Assembly: GCA_035637595.1 (NCBI GenBank)
Contig: DASPWW010000142.1
Coordinates: 1 to 9,382, forward strand
Source: DASPWW01 sp035637595
Lineage (GTDB): Bacteria > Actinomycetota > Thermoleophilia > Solirubrobacterales > 70-9
Reading direction: 5' to 3'
DNA: 9,382 nucleotides
In this document: piece after piece, positions 6,419-9,382 of the stretch
How the letters are laid out: each line of letters opens with the position of its first letter
How positions within the stretch are numbered: position 1 is the stretch's first letter
Notes under the pieces: model-generated
Told to the model about the DNA's origin: nothing
Seen by the model: only the letters and a program-made list of their open reading frames with translations
Databases searched by the model: none
Position numbers and translations under genes: made by a program

Positions 6419-6879
6419 GTCCCGCCGAGCTTGCGGTGGTCCCAGGTCGCGGTGCGCCGCGGCACGAAGCGCACGGCGACCCGCTTGCGCGCCTGCGCGC
6501 GTAACGCCTCCGCGGCCTCGCCCTCGACCGAGTCGAGGCCGTCGGCGTAGCGCAGGGTCAGCTGCTTGGCGACCTCGAAGACAAGCGCCTCGTCCCGGTT
6601 GATCTCCGCCTCGGCCTCGACCATCACGCCGCGCAGATCGGCGTACTCGTGCCCGGTCTCGACGAGCAGCGTGGCGCGCGGGTCGCGCTCGAGGTTGCGC
6701 ACCTTCTGGGACTTGGCGTAGGTGTAGATCCAGATCTCGCCGTCGCGCAGCACGTACCACAGCGGCATCAGGTGGGGCCAGCCACGCGTTCCCAGGCTCG
6801 CGACGACGACGACCCGCTCCGACTCGAGCAGCTCACGCCGCTCGGCGTCGGTGAGCTTGATCTCATCGCGGCGGCTCAA
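6412..6879 (-). CDS. PPOX-class (FMN/F420 split-barrel) oxidoreductase
   Basis: The 155-residue protein belongs to the pyridoxamine 5'-phosphate oxidase-like split-barrel group. LLESERVVVVASLGTRGWPH (residues 17-36), MPLWYVLRDGEIWIYTYAKS (38-57) and QKVRNLERDPRATLLVE (58-74) match the order found in Rv1155-type F420-dependent reductases: a strand, a Pro-His/Met substrate edge, the Trp-Tyr strand, then the cofactor-phosphate region with K-x-x-N-L-x-x-D-P. Whether it uses F420, FMN or heme cannot be told from sequence. The start is TTG at 6879, overlapping the acylase stop as TTGA; the nearby ATG is out of frame. The frame is open further upstream only as a shadow of the acylase gene. It is probably co-transcribed with the acylase. 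Its 3' end overlaps the plus-strand membrane protein gene. Confidence 0.88.
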   Translation of the reverse strand: MSRRDEIKLTDAERRELLESERVVVVASLGTRGWPHLMPLWYVLRDGEIWIYTYAKSQKVRNLERDPRATLLVETGHEYADLRGVMVEAEAEINRDEALVFEVAKQLTLRYADGLDSVEGEAAEALRAQARKRVAVRFVPRRTATWDHRKLGGTY

Positions 6880-9287
6880 GGCTCGAGCACGAGCTCGCGC
6901 CACGGTCCTTCGCCGACCATCGGCTGGGTGCGGCCAGCGAGCCAGGCCTCCTGGAGGTCGTCGTAATGGGGGCTGCCCGGCTGGCCAGACTGGCCGGTGA
7001 ACTGCTGCCAGCGCGTGCGCTGGGGGTCGGTCGGGTCGGCGACCATGCGCCAGCACGGCGCCCAGACGGCCTTGTAGGGATCGTTGGGATCGTGGGCGAT
7101 CTGGCTCACGGTCTCCTGGCCGCCCCCGGCCTCGAGGCTGCGGTTGAAGAGGTGGTCGAAGAGCGGGCTGGCGCCCGCGAACGCGTGCGGGAAGTCGAGC
7201 CGGTGGATGCGGCCCCAACGCCAGCCGGAGGGGTCCGGCCCGAAGCGATCGGCGAGGTCGTCGAGGCCGCCGCGCAACGCGTCGAGCGCCAGTTCCTCCC
7301 ACGAGGTCCCGATCAGCTGCTCGTCGCCCTCCTCCCAGAGGCGCAGAAGGTGCGAGTGCCAGCGCCATGGCGAGGTGATGTGGTTTGTGAACCCGCTCAC
7401 CGACCGGTCGAGCCAGCGCTCCGCGAGGTCGCGGTCGCGCATCGCGGCACGGGCGACCTCTCGCGCGAAGCGCGTCGTGAACGCCTGGTAGATCGAGGCG
7501 CCGATCGAGTCCGGGCGCAGGCGGCCGTCCCAGCTCTTGAGGCGCTCAATCGCCGCGACCTCGCGCTGGTCGCGAGGCCGCAGTCGCGCCAGCCGGTGGA
7601 CGGTCTCGATGCCGGGGATCGAGAAATTGTCGGTCTGCATCGCCTCGAAGCTGTCGTGATCGTGCTCAGGCGTGGACACGATCAGCTCCTCGATGCGCCG
7701 CGCACGGTAGCCGTCGAGGTAGTCGCTCGAGACATGAGGCGAGTCCCCGTTGGCGATCCGGTTGTTGGCCGTGATCAGGTAACCGCACTCGGGGTCGCGC
7801 GCGGTGGGCAGCTCGTCGTAGGGGACAGTTCCCTCCCACTCGTACTCGCCCGTCCAGCCCGGCTTCGGCAGGTCCGGGCAGCCGCCGCGGCGGACCGGGA
7901 TCCTGCCCACCGTCTTGTAGCCGATCGAGCCGTGGCGATCGGCCCAGATCAAGTTCGAGACGGGAGCGTTGTGCGCCGCGAGCATCTGCTCCAGTTCAGG
8001 GCCGCTGTTCGGCTCCAGGACGCGGACCTGGGCGTCGGTGACGGCCGGTGAGTCGAGCACGAGCCAACGCAGCGCGAGCGGCTCGGCGTCGTCGGCGCCG
8101 AGGCAGCGGTTGACGATCGGGCCGTGGTGGGTGCTGCGGACCTCGAGGCGCTCCGGCGCCGAGCCCTTGACCTGAATCTCCTCCTCGCGAAGCTCCAGCG
8201 TCAGCCACTCGCCCTCGAACTCGTAGCGGTCGCCCTCGATCCGCTCGATGAAGAGGTCCTGCACGTCGGCCATCGCGTTGGTGAACGTGAACGCGACGTC
8301 GTTGTTCTGTCCCATGTTGATCCCCGGGATGCCGGGCAGCGAGGCTCCGCGCGCGAAGCGCCCGTTCAGGCCCAGATCCACCTGGTAGAAGATCCCCGGC
8401 ATGCTGGGCGGCAAGTGGGGATCGCCGGCGATCAGCGGGTCGCCGGTCGCGCTGCGCTCGCCGCTGACCGCCCAGTTGTTAGAGCCGCTCGCCTCGGCGG
8501 CCAACCCGATCGTCGCTCGCAGCGCGTCGATCTGCTCAGCGAGGGCGAGCCCGTCGCCGTCCCAGGCGTGGCCGGGCTCGGTGATCACGGGATGGCCGAT
8601 CGGGTAACCGGGGTCGAGCCGCGCCGTCAGCTCGGGACCCAACTCGCGCGTCATGTCCGCGCGCAGCAGCTCGCGCTCCCAGTTGGTCGAGAGGCCGAAG
8701 GCCAGTAGCTTCATCGCGGTCAGCATGTCGGCCGGGCGCCAGGGGTCGAAGTCGAGTCGCAGGATCTGGAACTCGGCCGGGAGCGCGCGCGCTGAGGCGG
8801 CTGCCGCGTTGACTCCCGCGCAGCAGGCTTCGAGCTGGGCGCGCAAGCCCGCCTCGAGGCCCGCCTCCTCGCGCTCGGCGAACCGGCGCATGCCGAGCGT
8901 GCGCATCAGGCGGTCACTCGGAAGCCCCGGCCGGCCGGCGATCTCCGAGATCCGCCCCGACGAGCTGAGCCGGTAGAGCTCCATCTGCCACAGCCGGTCC
9001 TGACCGTGGCAGTAGCCCTGTGCGAACCACAGGTCCTCGATCGTCCGCGCGCTGACGTGCGGCACTCCCCAGCGGTCGCGCCGGATCTCGACCGGTGCCG
9101 AGAGGCCGGCCACCCGCTGTCGCCCCTCGGTGCGCGGCAGGGGCCGGCGCAGGAACTGGTGGCGAAGCGCCGCGGCGGCCGACGCGCCGAGCGCCGCCGC
9201 ACCCGCCGCGCCCGCGATCGCCCAGCGCGCCGCCGAGCGCGCGTCGCGCGGCACCGGCAGGCGCTTTGTCATCCGGCGGCGAGCCAC
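6876..9287 (-). CDS. Penicillin acylase-family Ntn hydrolase, membrane-anchored or exported
   Basis: This family comprises amidases made as one precursor that self-cleaves to expose an N-terminal serine; members act on penicillins, cephalosporins or acyl-homoserine lactones. The 803-residue product has a basic start and a hydrophobic stretch (about 21-42, Ala/Gly-rich) that is a signal peptide or anchor. The alpha region follows, with RDRWGVPHV (70-78) and FAQGYCHGQDRLWQMELYR (88-106). The nucleophile is Ser269 in GSNNWAVSG (268-276). Then come AGDPHL (287-292), HHGPIV (387-392), ITANNR (505-510, matching the oxyanion Asn region) and DGYRARRI, matching the conserved Arg. All key positions look intact, so it should be active, but the substrate is unknown. 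The start is GTG 9287 or ATG 9272 (SD-like GGGGTGG upstream). The stop overlaps the flavoprotein TTG. Confidence 0.93.
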   Translation of the reverse strand: MARRRMTKRLPVPRDARSAARWAIAGAAGAAALGASAAAALRHQFLRRPLPRTEGRQRVAGLSAPVEIRRDRWGVPHVSARTIEDLWFAQGYCHGQDRLWQMELYRLSSSGRISEIAGRPGLPSDRLMRTLGMRRFAEREEAGLEAGLRAQLEACCAGVNAAAASARALPAEFQILRLDFDPWRPADMLTAMKLLAFGLSTNWERELLRADMTRELGPELTARLDPGYPIGHPVITEPGHAWDGDGLALAEQIDALRATIGLAAEASGSNNWAVSGERSATGDPLIAGDPHLPPSMPGIFYQVDLGLNGRFARGASLPGIPGINMGQNNDVAFTFTNAMADVQDLFIERIEGDRYEFEGEWLTLELREEEIQVKGSAPERLEVRSTHHGPIVNRCLGADDAEPLALRWLVLDSPAVTDAQVRVLEPNSGPELEQMLAAHNAPVSNLIWADRHGSIGYKTVGRIPVRRGGCPDLPKPGWTGEYEWEGTVPYDELPTARDPECGYLITANNRIANGDSPHVSSDYLDGYRARRIEELIVSTPEHDHDSFEAMQTDNFSIPGIETVHRLARLRPRDQREVAAIERLKSWDGRLRPDSIGASIYQAFTTRFAREVARAAMRDRDLAERWLDRSVSGFTNHITSPWRWHSHLLRLWEEGDEQLIGTSWEELALDALRGGLDDLADRFGPDPSGWRWGRIHRLDFPHAFAGASPLFDHLFNRSLEAGGGQETVSQIAHDPNDPYKAVWAPCWRMVADPTDPQRTRWQQFTGQSGQPGSPHYDDLQEAWLAGRTQPMVGEGPWRELVLEP

Positions 9288-9310
9288 CCCTGTTGGATAC
9301 CAGCCGCGGC

Positions 9311-9382
9311 CTACGGGCGCAGGTCGCTGGGGAGCCGGCCTTCGGAGTCGAGCTTCTCGAGGTGGGCCTGCATGACCTGGGC
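9311..9382 (-). CDS. C-terminal end of a gene cut by the right edge (possible MBL-fold hydrolase)
   Basis: The minus strand is open from the right edge to TAG at 9313-9311, giving 23 visible residues: AQVMQAHLEKLDSEGRLPSD, then LRP. The amphipathic helix with AHLEKLDSEGR resembles the winged-helix tail that closes many LACTB2-like metallo-beta-lactamase-fold hydrolases, but the fragment is too short to be sure. The other two minus frames are also open here; this one reads most like protein. It ends 23 bases before the acylase GTG, so it is likely the upstream gene of the same operon. Confidence 0.5.
   Translation of the reverse strand, partial: AQVMQAHLEKLDSEGRLPSDLRP

Noticed and set aside
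6880..7368. N-terminal extension of the flavoprotein gene
   Set aside because: It lies wholly inside the acylase gene in another frame and is low-complexity; the TTGA overlap gives a normal start.
6966..8051. Plus-strand open frame of 361 codons opposite the acylase
   Set aside because: The acylase frame carries all the Ntn-hydrolase motifs; the antisense text is Arg/Val/Ala-rich without motifs.

Overview
The window is high-GC, densely packed bacterial DNA. Composition, GTG/TTG starts, near-zero intergenic space, the long RmlA and secreted PD40 proteins with Lys-rich tails point to an actinobacterium. The class Thermoleophilia (Solirubrobacterales-like) is my best guess, by inference only. 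No RNA gene, CRISPR array, insertion sequence or phage gene is visible.

Layout, left to right. Positions 1-2264 (minus strand) hold two secreted TolB/PD40 six-bladed propeller proteins. One is complete (981-2264). The other (1-882) runs off the left edge. Between them, 882-980 keeps the decayed C-terminal tail of a third paralog. Positions 2305-5772 (minus) are a complete dTDP-L-rhamnose operon in transcription order rmlA-rmlD-rmlB-rmlC, with every junction overlapping (TTGA, ATGA, TAGTG). The rml genes probably run on into the PD40 gene after a 40-base gap with a good Shine-Dalgarno sequence. A 46-base divergent gap (5773-5818) separates rmlA from a plus-strand gene for an unnamed four-helix membrane protein (5819-6418). 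That gene overlaps tail to tail by 7 bases with a PPOX/F420-type split-barrel flavoprotein gene (6412-6879, minus). The latter is coupled through TTGA to a membrane-anchored penicillin acylase-family Ntn hydrolase (6876-9287, minus). The right edge holds the last 23 codons of another minus-strand gene, possibly an MBL-fold hydrolase.

How the genes work together: RmlA, RmlB, RmlC and RmlD make dTDP-L-rhamnose from glucose-1-phosphate for cell-wall or surface glycans. The exported PD40 proteins and acylase act outside the cytoplasm, so an envelope theme is plausible, but only the rhamnose pathway is firmly established from sequence. I found no convincing new defence, mobile or signalling system. 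The most interesting signal is the in-frame paralog remnant at 882-980, together with the mosaic, nearly identical propeller blades beside it; they suggest a PD40 gene family turning over by tandem duplication and deletion.
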